A stretch of DNA of 64,000 nt, from IMG/VR virus record IMGVR_UViG_3300028558_000022, positions 26,979 to 90,978 of that record. The stretch is one strand, 5' to 3'. The DNA is from a virus. A model generated the notes under the pieces. That model had not been told where the DNA came from, did no database searches, and saw nothing but the letters and a program-made list of their open reading frames with translations. The translations under genes were made by a program, and so were the position numbers. This document shows, one piece after another, positions 22,503 through 29,845 of this stretch. Positions within the stretch are counted from its first letter, which is position 1. Each line of letters opens with the position of its first letter.

Positions 22503-23042
22503 ATGGGGATTATCGAACGTATTCTGTGCAAGCTGTTTCCGTACACGGACATCATGCGGGACGACACGAACGACATTTATCTTCGTCGTTGGTTCATCTA
22601 TCCGAGACACAAAGAGTTCAAGAAACTCGAACCTCGAATCTATCTCCACAAGTTCTACCGTGGCGATGAAGACCCGCACTTGCATGACCATCCTTGGCCG
22701 TTTACTAGTCTCATCCTCACTCAGGGCTACTGGGAAGAGACGTTCGACGAGGACGGCGAGAAGGGTACGGGCGAATTTCCCTGCTACGTGACCGGCCCGG
22801 ATGGGTCTCACCGAATGCAGCAATTCTACAAACGATTCAGTATTCTCAGGCGCCCGGCGACGTGGAAGCATCGCGTCATTCTCGACAACAACAAGCCGGT
22901 CTGGACAATCGTCCGTACTGGCGTCAAGGAACGGAGCTGGGGATTCTGGGTCAACAATGCACTGTGCCCGTGGCGCAACTACAGTAAAGGCGTCTGCTGG
23001 TGCGAAAACGAAGGAAAGTCTAACCCGGATGTGGAGGAATAG
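22503..23042 (+). CDS. Cupin-like protein, paralogue B
   Basis: 179 residues; GAGGT just before ATG 22503. RIYLHKFYRGDEDPHLHDHP followed by WPFTSLILTQGYWEE repeats the HxHDHPW and GYxE motifs of the protein at 15522, and later ATWKHRVI and TGVKERSWGF match its His and WGF elements. It is longer by an insertion around residue 85 and a Cys-containing tail (GVCWCENEG). A metal-dependent cupin is likely; substrate unknown. Confidence 0.65.
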   Translation: MGIIERILCKLFPYTDIMRDDTNDIYLRRWFIYPRHKEFKKLEPRIYLHKFYRGDEDPHLHDHPWPFTSLILTQGYWEETFDEDGEKGTGEFPCYVTGPDGSHRMQQFYKRFSILRRPATWKHRVILDNNKPVWTIVRTGVKERSWGFWVNNALCPWRNYSKGVCWCENEGKSNPDVEE

Positions 23043-23044
23043 CG

Positions 23045-23392
23045 ATGGCTGAGCTGGTGACAAAGCAAAAGAGGAAGTTCGACAACCGTAACAATAAGGC
23101 CAACCCGAAGGGTAACAAACCCTTCAAGAAAAAGAAGGGTAAGAAGAAAGCCCTGCCCCGTCGTAAGCGTGGCGAACCGGCGTTCCTCTACTACTGCACC
23201 TGTCACGAGGACACGCGTGCCGTCAAGCTCCCGTGTGAGCGGAAGCCTGAAGATATGGCTGAGAACAAGTTCAGCGAGTCCACGCTCGGCACATGGCGCT
23301 GTGCCATCACGAACCGGAAGTGCAAGGTTCGTCGCGTCAAGAACGTGATCGAACAGGCCCCGGCTGCGATTGAAGAACAGGTAGCAGCGTGA
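23045..23392 (+). CDS. Lys-rich protein with a Cys motif
   Basis: 115 residues. The first 55 are extremely basic (KRKFDNRNNKANPKGNKPFK, KKKGKKKALPRRKR), suggesting RNA or DNA binding; then YYCTCHEDTRAVKLPC and WRCAITNRKCKVRR add five Cys that may hold zinc. Ends in a Glu/Ala-rich tail. Unrecognised. Confidence 0.65.
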   Translation: MAELVTKQKRKFDNRNNKANPKGNKPFKKKKGKKKALPRRKRGEPAFLYYCTCHEDTRAVKLPCERKPEDMAENKFSESTLGTWRCAITNRKCKVRRVKNVIEQAPAAIEEQVAA

Positions 23393-23532
23393 CGCTTAAC
23401 CCAAAACTCTTGCCAGTCATCATGATCGTCATTGATGTACTGGCAAGTCTGGTCTATTTGTACAACCGCGATTGGAGACACGGCTTGTATTGGCTCTTCG
23501 CGGCTGCTTTGACCGCCTGTGTCACTTACTAG
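23389..23532 (+). CDS. Small two-helix membrane protein
   Basis: 47 residues from GTG 23389, joined to the previous gene by a GTGA overlap. Two hydrophobic stretches, LLPVIMIVIDVLASLVYLY and GLYWLFAAALTACVTY, are separated by NRDWRH. Could be an early membrane effector; no family recognised. Confidence 0.6.
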   Translation: MTLNPKLLPVIMIVIDVLASLVYLYNRDWRHGLYWLFAAALTACVTY

Positions 23533-23539
23533 AGGAAAC

Positions 23540-23890
23540 GTGGAAGTATTCACATTAAACGACTATCAGCGGGCAGCAATAGCCACCGCTGAGTACCCGG
23601 ATCGCGGAAAGAACATGATCTACCCTTCTCTAAAGCTCAACGGAGAAGCCGGTGAGATCGCAGAGAAGATCGGAAAGCATTGGCGCAATGAAGGGATCAC
23701 TGACCCTAACAAATTGAACGCCGAACAGAAGCTCGAACTGGTCAAAGAGATGGGCGATGTGCTTTGGTATCTCGCGGCACTTGCCGATGAACTGAACGTC
23801 GATCTCAGCTATGTTGCTCGGAAGAACATCGAGAAGCTCCGGGACCGTAAGGCTCGCGGCGTCATCAAGTCTGAAGGCGACAACCGATAA
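23540..23890 (+). CDS. MazG-like nucleotide pyrophosphohydrolase
   Basis: 116 residues from GTG 23540 after AGAGGAAA. The all-alpha NTP-pyrophosphatase signature is present: LNGEAGEIAEKIGKHW (ExxE) and LVKEMGDVLWYLAALADEL (ExxD), which bind magnesium and cleave (d)NTPs to monophosphates. Phage MazG proteins adjust host nucleotide or alarmone pools. It is the last gene before a strong terminator, and works beside the ribonucleotide reductase and the dGTP/dATP diphosphohydrolase-like protein on the other strand. Confidence 0.85.
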   Translation: MEVFTLNDYQRAAIATAEYPDRGKNMIYPSLKLNGEAGEIAEKIGKHWRNEGITDPNKLNAEQKLELVKEMGDVLWYLAALADELNVDLSYVARKNIEKLRDRKARGVIKSEGDNR

Positions 23891-23911
23891 GCTCTTGTCA
23901 ATCATAAACTG

Positions 23912-23945
23912 ACCCTCTTATACTTCTGGTATAGGAGGGTTTTTA
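23912..23945 (+). terminator. Rho-independent terminator
   Basis: Stem ACCCTCTTATAC (23912-23923) / GTATAGGAGGGT (23929-23940), 12 pairs with one G-U, loop TTCTG, then TTTTAGTTTT. The 3' arm also contains GGAGGG, which can serve the TTG start at 23949. Confidence 0.88.
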
Positions 23946-23948
23946 GTT

Positions 23949-24170
23949 TTGCAGATAGAGAAATTCGTTCAAGAGCTTGACGCCGAAATCGAAAAGCTCA
24001 CTCGCTTAAAGAGCCTTGCGCTGGAAGTCAACCCCACAAGTCCGAAAGTATCGCGTTCCCCTCGCGGTCCTTACAAAAAGAAAAAGCGCGTCATGTCCCC
24101 AGAAGCGCGAGCAAAAATCTCAAAAGCAGTTAAGGCAAGATGGGCCGGGTTGAAAAAAAAAGCCGCATAA
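23949..24170 (+). CDS. Small basic DNA-binding-like protein
   Basis: 73 residues from TTG 23949; the ribosome-binding site GGAGGG lies in the 3' arm of the terminator hairpin. A helical coiled N-terminus (KFVQELDAEIEKLTRLKSLA), an AT-hook-like RGPYKKKKR in the middle, and a basic end with ARAKISKAVKARWAGLKKK. The layout recalls small histone-like or H-NS-like phage proteins. It lies alone between two terminators. Confidence 0.65.
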   Translation: MQIEKFVQELDAEIEKLTRLKSLALEVNPTSPKVSRSPRGPYKKKKRVMSPEARAKISKAVKARWAGLKKKAA

Positions 24171-24181
24171 ACGAAGAAAGA

Positions 24182-24209
24182 CGGCCCACCCTCGAATGAA
24201 GGTGGGCCG
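24182..24209. terminator. Bidirectional terminator between the convergent halves
   Basis: Stem CGGCCCACC (24182-24190) / GGTGGGCCG (24201-24209) with a 10-base loop, flanked by AACGA on the left and TCGTT on the right that extend the pairing. It separates the + strand early genes from the - strand block. Confidence 0.8.
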
Positions 24210-24215
24210 ATTCGT

Positions 24216-25865
24216 TTATGAGCCGCAAGTTCCGCCGCGCGTAATATCGCAGATGTCCATAGCCTCTACGAAAATCTTACCCTCGTGCTTGATCGCGGTT
24301 GTGTATTTGACCGGCGTGAGGGGTTGTCCGCCTCTGGCGCCGTCTGGGTAGCAAGTGATTCCCCGAAGTCGCGGGAGGTACTTGATGAGCATCTTCCCAA
24401 ACTCTTTGACACCCTCTTCGTTGTTCAGCTCTGAACCCCACTCGGGAATGTTGAGCGTCGAGCTGATCGCATGATCCACGTACTGTTGTAGCCATGCTTG
24501 GAACGCTACACGACGTTCGGGTTCCTTCGCGAGAGAGTACGCGTCTTCTACGGCGTCCGGGTGAACGCCTGACTCGATCAGTCGCTTGGCGGCGGGATCG
24601 ATCACGTACTGGTAACTCCAGACCTTACCGTCAAGGTACCGGCGCTTGTAGGCGACGCAGAACACCGGCTCAATGCCGGTCGTAGTCTCTCCCACAATGC
24701 CAATCGTTCCGGTCGGAGCAATCGCGCGAGTCTTGATGGGTCGGGAGATTCCCCACTCATCAGCCTTGGCCGCCGCGATCTCCGTACTGGTGGCGTAGAC
24801 TTCCATGTACTTTGCCAGCTCGTCACTCGGTCCGTACTTCTGACCGCGTTTGAGCATCCACTCATGGAGCCCCATCAAGCCGAGACCAAGGCGCCGATTC
24901 TTCGTTCTGATCTCATCGACCTTCGCGAAAGGAATATCGCTGTAGATCGTCCCAGCCAACAGGAACCATGTGCCGTACTTGACGACATGGAGCATCTCGG
25001 ATAGCGTTTCTATCCGGGCCATGTTGACGCTGCCTAAATTGCAGATGTCAGAATCATCGCGGCTGGTGACTTCTGTACAAGCGTTGCGGAGATTCTCCCC
25101 GGCATTCTCCGCAACATCTACGGAGAAACCCGGCTCAGCGGATTCGAGCATGTGGCGTACTGTGTCCCAATAGACCTTGTACGCTTGTTTGTGAAGTGGG
25201 TGTTTGTCGTGATGGTACGCCTTGAAGAACTCATCATCGAGTTCTACGGAAATGTTTGTACCATCCATCGGCGCCGGGAAGTTGAAGTCTTTTTCCTTCA
25301 GCGCCCGAACCTCTGGGGTCCAGTCTTTGAGGGTGATGAATTTGAAGATGTCAGGATGTGCCCAGTTCAGCCCGGCCCAAATTGCGGATCGGCGGGAGCC
25401 GCCTTGCATGATTCCGCGCCCGCACTCATTCGTCATTTGCATGAGAGCGATGGGACCGGTTGCTTTGCCGCCTGTTCTGCGGATCGGGGCGCCTTCCGGT
25501 CGGACGAGACTGTAATCAATTCCAATCCCGGCGCCGGTCATGAGAGCCATTGCACATTTCTGTAGATGGTCTGCCCAGCCTTCGCGACTATCTTCGACGC
25601 GCATGAGTAGGCAGTTCTGAACCTGATGGAAGGGTCTACCAGAGGCGTACAGGTATCGGCCACCGGGGATGAATTTGCGTTCTGCGATTAGTCTTGCTGT
25701 TTCTTTGATTTGATCTTCGGGTGCGCCCACTGCTGACAGGACTGCACGGGCTACACGATTGGCAACCTCTTCCCACGTTTCTTTTGTTCCATCTTGTTTT
25801 TCGTGGGAATACTTATTCTGCATGATCGCCGATGCAAAGGCGCTCATGTCCGAGCCATGATTCAC
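24216..25865 (-). CDS. nrdJ: Class II (B12-dependent) ribonucleotide reductase
   Basis: 549 residues from GTG 25865 (GAGGAGA eight bases upstream). It reduces ribonucleotides to deoxyribonucleotides with an adenosylcobalamin-generated thiyl radical. Cys85 (QVQNC) and Cys275 (DICNLGSVNM) should be the redox pair, and Cys263 with Asn261 and Glu265 (NACTEV) the active-site finger loop; this NxCxE motif is NPCGE in most relatives. C-terminal Cys539 and Cys547 (CDITRGGTCGS) can re-reduce the site. No ATP-cone or small subunit gene is present. It is shorter than cellular NrdJ and typical of compact phage forms. It lies last in the - strand nucleotide operon. Confidence 0.88.
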   Translation of the reverse strand: MNHGSDMSAFASAIMQNKYSHEKQDGTKETWEEVANRVARAVLSAVGAPEDQIKETARLIAERKFIPGGRYLYASGRPFHQVQNCLLMRVEDSREGWADHLQKCAMALMTGAGIGIDYSLVRPEGAPIRRTGGKATGPIALMQMTNECGRGIMQGGSRRSAIWAGLNWAHPDIFKFITLKDWTPEVRALKEKDFNFPAPMDGTNISVELDDEFFKAYHHDKHPLHKQAYKVYWDTVRHMLESAEPGFSVDVAENAGENLRNACTEVTSRDDSDICNLGSVNMARIETLSEMLHVVKYGTWFLLAGTIYSDIPFAKVDEIRTKNRRLGLGLMGLHEWMLKRGQKYGPSDELAKYMEVYATSTEIAAAKADEWGISRPIKTRAIAPTGTIGIVGETTTGIEPVFCVAYKRRYLDGKVWSYQYVIDPAAKRLIESGVHPDAVEDAYSLAKEPERRVAFQAWLQQYVDHAISSTLNIPEWGSELNNEEGVKEFGKMLIKYLPRLRGITCYPDGARGGQPLTPVKYTTAIKHEGKIFVEAMDICDITRGGTCGS

Positions 25866-25885
25866 TTAGATTGTCTCCTCAGACA

Positions 25886-25909
25886 AAACGAGCGCCCCCG
25901 AAGGGGCGC
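25886..25909 (-). terminator. Terminator or attenuator before the reductase gene
   Basis: On the - strand: GCGCCCC, TTCG tetraloop, GGGGCGC, then TCGTTTTGT. It lies between the 25936 gene and the ribonucleotide reductase start, only about 20 bases before the reductase ribosome-binding site, so it may lower reductase expression relative to upstream genes. Confidence 0.7.
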
Positions 25910-25935
25910 GAGGTACTACGTAAAGGTGGTAGGGG

Positions 25936-26700
25936 TTAGAAGTGGAGAAGTAGGTATACAGCTCCCCCGGCGCCCAGTGCTAGGCCACGGAGAAACCAAT
26001 TGCGCTTGCTTTTGTTGTCTGCTGCCTTCTGAGCGGCGAGCTGGGTCTTGCATACTTTCTCGTCGTCAGTGACGGTGAGTTTGAGACCGGCGATTTGTTG
26101 CTTCTGCCCGTCGATCACATTGTTCGCACCGGTAAGCTCTTGTTGAGTGTTCGCGGCGACGGTCGTTTCGTCTTTAAGGTTCGCCTCAAGCACGGGAACC
26201 TGTTCGAGCTTCTGAACCGTAGCGCGGGCCGCCGTATCCGATACGGTGATGCCGTTTGATGTTGCTGTCAGCTCGGACTTGTCTACTCCGGCAAGCTCGG
26301 CCCAATGAGCACCGAGATCAGGGAGAGGCATCGTCTTATCGGCTGCCTGTTGCTGTTGAAGGACAATGGTTCGGTTCGCCATTGAAGCGGCAAGCCGGGC
26401 GTTCTCTGACGCCATCTCCGAAACCAAAGCCTGATATTGAGAGCTGAGCTGGGCGACCTGTGCGGCCATTGCCGCATCCTTCGCCTGTTGCTCTTTGAGT
26501 TGCTGTACCGCTATCGCGGCGGATTGGCTGGTGGCGGCGGCCCGTGTATCTAGCCAACGGTTGCCAAACCACGTCCCAGCTAAGAGCACGAGGAAGACGA
26601 TAACAATTCGCTCATGCTTTTGGAGCCAGCTTAGCGACTTTGTTACGTCTGCCTTGGCTGCGCTTTCCAGCGCGGTTAGAGGGTTGTTGCTTGTTCCCAT
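25936..26700 (-). CDS. Membrane-anchored coiled-coil protein, possibly spanin-like
   Basis: 254 residues. An N-terminal helix (IVIVFLVLLAGTWFGNRWLD, about 33-50) is followed by a long Ala/Gln-rich coiled coil (about 55-120 and 155-225) and a C-terminal hydrophobic, Gly-rich segment (FLRGLALGAGGAVYLLLHF). One membrane anchor with a periplasmic coiled coil is the form of inner-membrane spanins of the Rz type, and holin-like and hydrolase-like genes lie a few kb upstream. The second C-terminal hydrophobic segment is unusual for Rz. Function is inferred only. Confidence 0.55.
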   Translation of the reverse strand: MGTSNNPLTALESAAKADVTKSLSWLQKHERIVIVFLVLLAGTWFGNRWLDTRAAATSQSAAIAVQQLKEQQAKDAAMAAQVAQLSSQYQALVSEMASENARLAASMANRTIVLQQQQAADKTMPLPDLGAHWAELAGVDKSELTATSNGITVSDTAARATVQKLEQVPVLEANLKDETTVAANTQQELTGANNVIDGQKQQIAGLKLTVTDDEKVCKTQLAAQKAADNKSKRNWFLRGLALGAGGAVYLLLHF

Positions 26701-26741
26701 CTTTGCCTTTCCCGAAGACGTACTCTTCGAGCAAGTTCTTG

Positions 26742-27245
26742 TCAGCTCCGGGGAGCTTCTTGATTACTGCTACCTTCGGTTGATTTCGCATTCTTGACCC
26801 TCTCAGCGACCCATGCGCTCAGCTCGTCGGCAACCTTGCCGTATACGCCCGGCGCCCGGTCGTCAATGAGATTCCCATTCGCTTGTGCGTCGAGAAGTAT
26901 TCCGAGACAGGCCCGTGCATGGGCTAGGTGATGTACACCGGAGTCCTTTGCCTTCTCTTCCTTCTCTGACCATGCAGAGATGTGGCGAAGGGCCGCGTCG
27001 ATATAAATTCGAGCGACAACGTGCTTTTCGCGCCAATTGCGGAAACCGTACTTGAGATCGCCGTCCAGCATTGCACAAGATTCGTGCGCCATTGCCACCG
27101 GGCAAACCTGCCCTAGTGGGACTTTCTTGATTCCGAGCAAGTCCTTGGGATTCGTTCCCGTTGCCTTGGACGTTGCTCCCGTAGCGGTTCGGGAGAGATT
27201 TGAACCGTGCTCTTTCTCCCAAGCCGTTCCATCTGCTAAACTCAT
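26742..27245 (-). CDS. dGTP/dATP diphosphohydrolase N-terminal-like protein
   Basis: 167 residues; AGGAGGAGA precedes ATG 27245. The stretch NPKDLLGIKKVPLGQVCPVA followed by MAHESCAMLDGDLKYGFRNW and ending in HHLAHARACLGILLDAQANG is typical of phage proteins labelled dATP/dGTP diphosphohydrolase N-terminal (DUF5664). Members have been linked to dNTP pool control, in some phages with 2-aminoadenine DNA. Catalytic residues cannot be confirmed by eye; no purZ-type gene is visible here. It is next to ribonucleotide reductase, consistent with nucleotide metabolism. Confidence 0.7.
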   Translation of the reverse strand: MSLADGTAWEKEHGSNLSRTATGATSKATGTNPKDLLGIKKVPLGQVCPVAMAHESCAMLDGDLKYGFRNWREKHVVARIYIDAALRHISAWSEKEEKAKDSGVHHLAHARACLGILLDAQANGNLIDDRAPGVYGKVADELSAWVAERVKNAKSTEGSSNQEAPRS

Positions 27246-27263
27246 TCTCCTCCTGCTCTTGGA

Positions 27264-28628
27264 TTACGCCGCGATCTTCAGCTCTCGTGAAGTAGTGATC
27301 GCGGGTTGTGCTTCATCGTTGTAGAACGCCATGCCGACAAGACCTTCGTCTTTGTTCCAAACGTATGCCTCGGCTGCCCTGATGTTTCCAACGAAGCCAT
27401 TCTCGCTGTGCCAATCGTCCGGGGGACAGAGGGCGGGGAGCACGCGGACGCGAACGCCGTGTTGCTCATCCATCTTTGTCATGTGTGTATGCCCGGTATG
27501 GCACTCGCGAAACTTTGTCGATCCGAACATCTCCGGCTTTTCTGTAGCCATCAGCAACGGGTAATCTGTGCGCTTGCCCTTGTCACCGTGCGTGAACATG
27601 AGCATGACCTTGCCGTGCTGGAAATACTTGCGGAGTGTTGGTTCGTTGTCGATCTCAACGTCTGTGTACTTGTGGAAGTAACATTCGAGAGAATCGCCCA
27701 GATGCCAAACGGACTGCTGATCGTGGTTACCGCTCACCATCACAACCCGAACTGGGGCAATCTGGCGAAGACGTTCGATGCACGCCGTAATTGTCTTGCG
27801 GACCTTCCAGAAGGTTTTGTAGTAGCGACCGTCCGTCGTCACACGGGTACCGCGCGTCGTCTGATCTTCGAGGTTGTCCGAGTTGAACAAGTCGTTGCCG
27901 ACAACGAAGACGACCTGATCGTACTTGTAACCCTTTGAGCGTTCGATGAGAGTCTCAAGAGCACGAATGAACATGCCCTCAGCAATCTTGACATCGTAGT
28001 TCTCGTAGCCGGTCTCGACGCCCCATGCGAGCTTGCCGAAGTGAGTGTCGGGGATGTTGATTTCCAACACGTTGCCGGATCGCACAATCGACCGAACAAC
28101 CGGAGACGGGATACGAGCGGCGGCCTTGGCGTCTGCCTTCAGGCGCTCGATCTCTTTGCGGATCGCAATGACTTCGGTACGGCGCCTGAAAGTGGCCTTG
28201 ATTTGGAACAGCTCTTCAACGACTATACCTTTGAGTTGTCCGTCTGCCTTATCAGCGGCACCCATCTCCCATTTGTTCGCGATGAAGCGTTCGACTTCCC
28301 ACACGGAAGTGTCAATTTGAAAACGCTCAATCAACTCTGGAAGGGTTTGAATCCGGCTCTTGAGAGTTAAATCCCACTTGTCGCCGTGGAAGACACTCGT
28401 CTCTTCCGGCTCTTGTGGCTTTTGGGATTTGGCCGGTCCGAGTCCCGCAGCGTTGCGAAACTGGGTGAAGTCTGAAAAGTATTTAGACCACTGAGAATCT
28501 TTATTGAACTTCCCGTGGTGTCTATAGAAATCGCGATTGATCGTCGCGTTAGGGAACTTCTGTCCAAGGCGTTTTAGATCATCGATCAGTTCCCTCTTGG
28601 ATGGGAACCCCTTCGTCCTACTACTCAT
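27264..28628 (-). CDS. Calcineurin-like metallophosphoesterase
   Basis: 454 residues from ATG 28628, chosen for GGAGG four bases upstream; an earlier frame start adds 12 residues without a site. The C-terminal half contains the two-metal signature in order: IPDTHFGK, VVGNDLF, VSGNHDQQS, MFTHGDKG and CHTGHTHM. Residues 1-190 form a helical region (KGFPSKRELIDDLKRLGQKF) that may bind DNA. Similar phage proteins are DNA-end nucleases or phosphatases; the target is unknown. A - strand promoter (28667-28695) lies just before it, so it heads the operon running to the ribonucleotide reductase. Confidence 0.85.
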   Translation of the reverse strand: MSSRTKGFPSKRELIDDLKRLGQKFPNATINRDFYRHHGKFNKDSQWSKYFSDFTQFRNAAGLGPAKSQKPQEPEETSVFHGDKWDLTLKSRIQTLPELIERFQIDTSVWEVERFIANKWEMGAADKADGQLKGIVVEELFQIKATFRRRTEVIAIRKEIERLKADAKAAARIPSPVVRSIVRSGNVLEINIPDTHFGKLAWGVETGYENYDVKIAEGMFIRALETLIERSKGYKYDQVVFVVGNDLFNSDNLEDQTTRGTRVTTDGRYYKTFWKVRKTITACIERLRQIAPVRVVMVSGNHDQQSVWHLGDSLECYFHKYTDVEIDNEPTLRKYFQHGKVMLMFTHGDKGKRTDYPLLMATEKPEMFGSTKFRECHTGHTHMTKMDEQHGVRVRVLPALCPPDDWHSENGFVGNIRAAEAYVWNKDEGLVGMAFYNDEAQPAITTSRELKIAA

Positions 28629-28666
28629 CTGCCTCCATACGTGGATTTGACACCGACTGCTCAATC

Positions 28667-28695
28667 ATAATAGCAAAATCGGGACGAAATTGCAA
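28667..28695 (-). promoter_or_regulatory. - strand promoter for the nucleotide-metabolism genes
   Basis: Read on the - strand: TTGCAA (28695-28690), 17-base spacer, TATTAT (28672-28667), in an AT-rich gap between two genes. Transcription would start near 28660, about 32 bases before the ATG at 28628. Confidence 0.6.
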
Positions 28696-28699
28696 GTGA

Positions 28700-29080
28700 T
28701 TATTTTGCCTTTTTCGCCTTGGGTTTCGGTTTGGCTGGAGCCTTCGGTTTGGTCTGACTCTTGCGAGCGCGGGCCGGGGCCATCACCGGATCGGGCGCCA
28801 TGTAGAAAGTTCGGAAGTCGTCGCGGAGATCGCGAAAGCCGCGATCAGTTACGGCCTGTAATGTACTGAACCCGCTCGCGATTGTCTCTGTCTGCTTTGT
28901 AAGTTCGGTGTTCGCAATGGCTACGTCGGACTTGAGACCCTTGAGGTCTTTCTCGCGAATGTCCTTAACCCAGTTCAAGCCGTTAAACACGGCCCATAGA
29001 CCTCCGACTAAACCTGCCCAAAATTTGATTTCAGGGTAGAGCTTAATGAGAAGTGAAGGGTCAATGTTCGATTGGATCAC
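28700..29080 (-). CDS. Small membrane protein with a Lys-rich tail
   Basis: 126 residues. One hydrophobic stretch near the N-terminus (FWAGLVGGLWAVFNGLNWV, about 20-38), a helical middle that may form a coiled coil (SDVAIANTELTKQTETIASG), and a Pro/Lys/Ala-rich basic tail (KPKAPAKPKPKAKKAK). Coupled to the 29077 gene by an ATGA overlap. A basic C-terminal tail after a membrane helix is common in holins and holin-associated proteins. Confidence 0.6.
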   Translation of the reverse strand: MIQSNIDPSLLIKLYPEIKFWAGLVGGLWAVFNGLNWVKDIREKDLKGLKSDVAIANTELTKQTETIASGFSTLQAVTDRGFRDLRDDFRTFYMAPDPVMAPARARKSQTKPKAPAKPKPKAKKAK

Positions 29081-29355
29081 TGCTGGTCTCCATCTTTGTC
29101 CGCATCCTTCCGGCCAAACTTATTGCCAAGGTATGCGCTCGCTCCGGCAGCGAGTACAGCCGCGATGCCGTAAAACTGTCCTTCCGTTGGAAGAGACTTG
29201 TGTACGACAAAGTTCGCGATCATCAGGCCCGATAGCGTACCGCCGACCATTAGGCCGAGAATACGACTTGAGCTTCCGTTACCGTTCGGCTCTGAGGGTA
29301 TGGTTTTGATCCACTTACCGCACGAACCGAGTAATGCAAAAATCTTTTGCCACAT
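29077..29355 (-). CDS. Holin-like membrane protein
   Basis: 92 residues. Two hydrophobic segments, ILGLMVGGTLSGLMIANFVV (about 32-51) and FYGIAAVLAAGASAYLGNKF (about 61-80), and a charged C-terminus (GRKDADKDGDQQ). A small two-helix protein next to a putative wall hydrolase and a second membrane gene is the usual picture of a phage holin, which forms the inner-membrane lesion at lysis. No sequence family is recognised, so this relies on form and context. Confidence 0.6.
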   Translation of the reverse strand: MWQKIFALLGSCGKWIKTIPSEPNGNGSSSRILGLMVGGTLSGLMIANFVVHKSLPTEGQFYGIAAVLAAGASAYLGNKFGRKDADKDGDQQ

Positions 29356-29361
29356 GATGCC

Positions 29362-29766
29362 TCACACGAACAAGGCCAAGGTGTTCATCTCCATTACGCG
29401 GCGATGCACTTCTGACTGGCCCAGAATCTTCTCTTTGAAGAACGGAGTCGAAACGTCCCGTGTGTCGCACCAGTAAAGGGCGCCGTTCGAGTGATCGTTC
29501 GTACCGTCGTAGATGCCCTCTACTTCGTGAAGCAATCTCACGAATCCCGGCTCCCATATTGCGGGCGTGCCGGTCGGCATCTCGGTTGTTGCTGCGAAGT
29601 TTGGAATTTTGTCGAGAACCTCAAGGACCGTTCCCCATCCAAGGCGAACCCGGTTCATTAGGCACGACATAATCATGCAAGCGGCCAAATGACCACCGTA
29701 CTGTTTTCCCCAGCGCCATCCCGTAAGGACTAGCTGAGACTTTTGAAAATCGTCTTGACGAAGCAC
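29362..29766 (-). CDS. Possible SleB-like cell-wall hydrolase
   Basis: 134 residues from GTG 29766 with GAGGT upstream. HLAACMIMSCLMNRVRLGWG followed by TVLEVLDKIPNF resembles the start of SleB-type hydrolases (VvlNRv...tVxdVv), and GALYWCDTRD plus the final RVMEMNTLALFV correspond to their end; the match is weak. In the lysis region it may be an accessory peptidoglycan hydrolase. It starts beside operator copy 6 and is divergent from a small + strand gene. Confidence 0.45.
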   Translation of the reverse strand: MLRQDDFQKSQLVLTGWRWGKQYGGHLAACMIMSCLMNRVRLGWGTVLEVLDKIPNFAATTEMPTGTPAIWEPGFVRLLHEVEGIYDGTNDHSNGALYWCDTRDVSTPFFKEKILGQSEVHRRVMEMNTLALFV

Positions 29767-29778
29767 GTTACCTCAGTT

Positions 29779-29805
29779 CTTTGACAAAATGACAAACAAT
29801 TGACA
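29779..29805. promoter_or_regulatory. Palindromic operator copy 6 with an adjacent + strand -35
   Basis: CTTTGACAAAATGACAAAC (29779-29797) fits the consensus at 17 of 19 positions; TTGACA follows directly at 29800-29805. A -10 is not clear: GATAAA at 29821-29826 is spaced 15. The site lies in the gap between a - strand gene (start 29766) and a + strand gene (start 29846), as copy 2 does at 3644. Confidence 0.55.
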
Positions 29806-29845
29806 AGGCCCCAGCACTGTGATAAACCTCTCTGATGGAGGTTCT

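Noticed and set aside
28647-28673. + strand promoter TTGACA in the 28.65 kb gap
   Set aside because: Spacing to any -10 is 13-15 bases and no + strand gene follows; the - strand promoter over the same bases is better.
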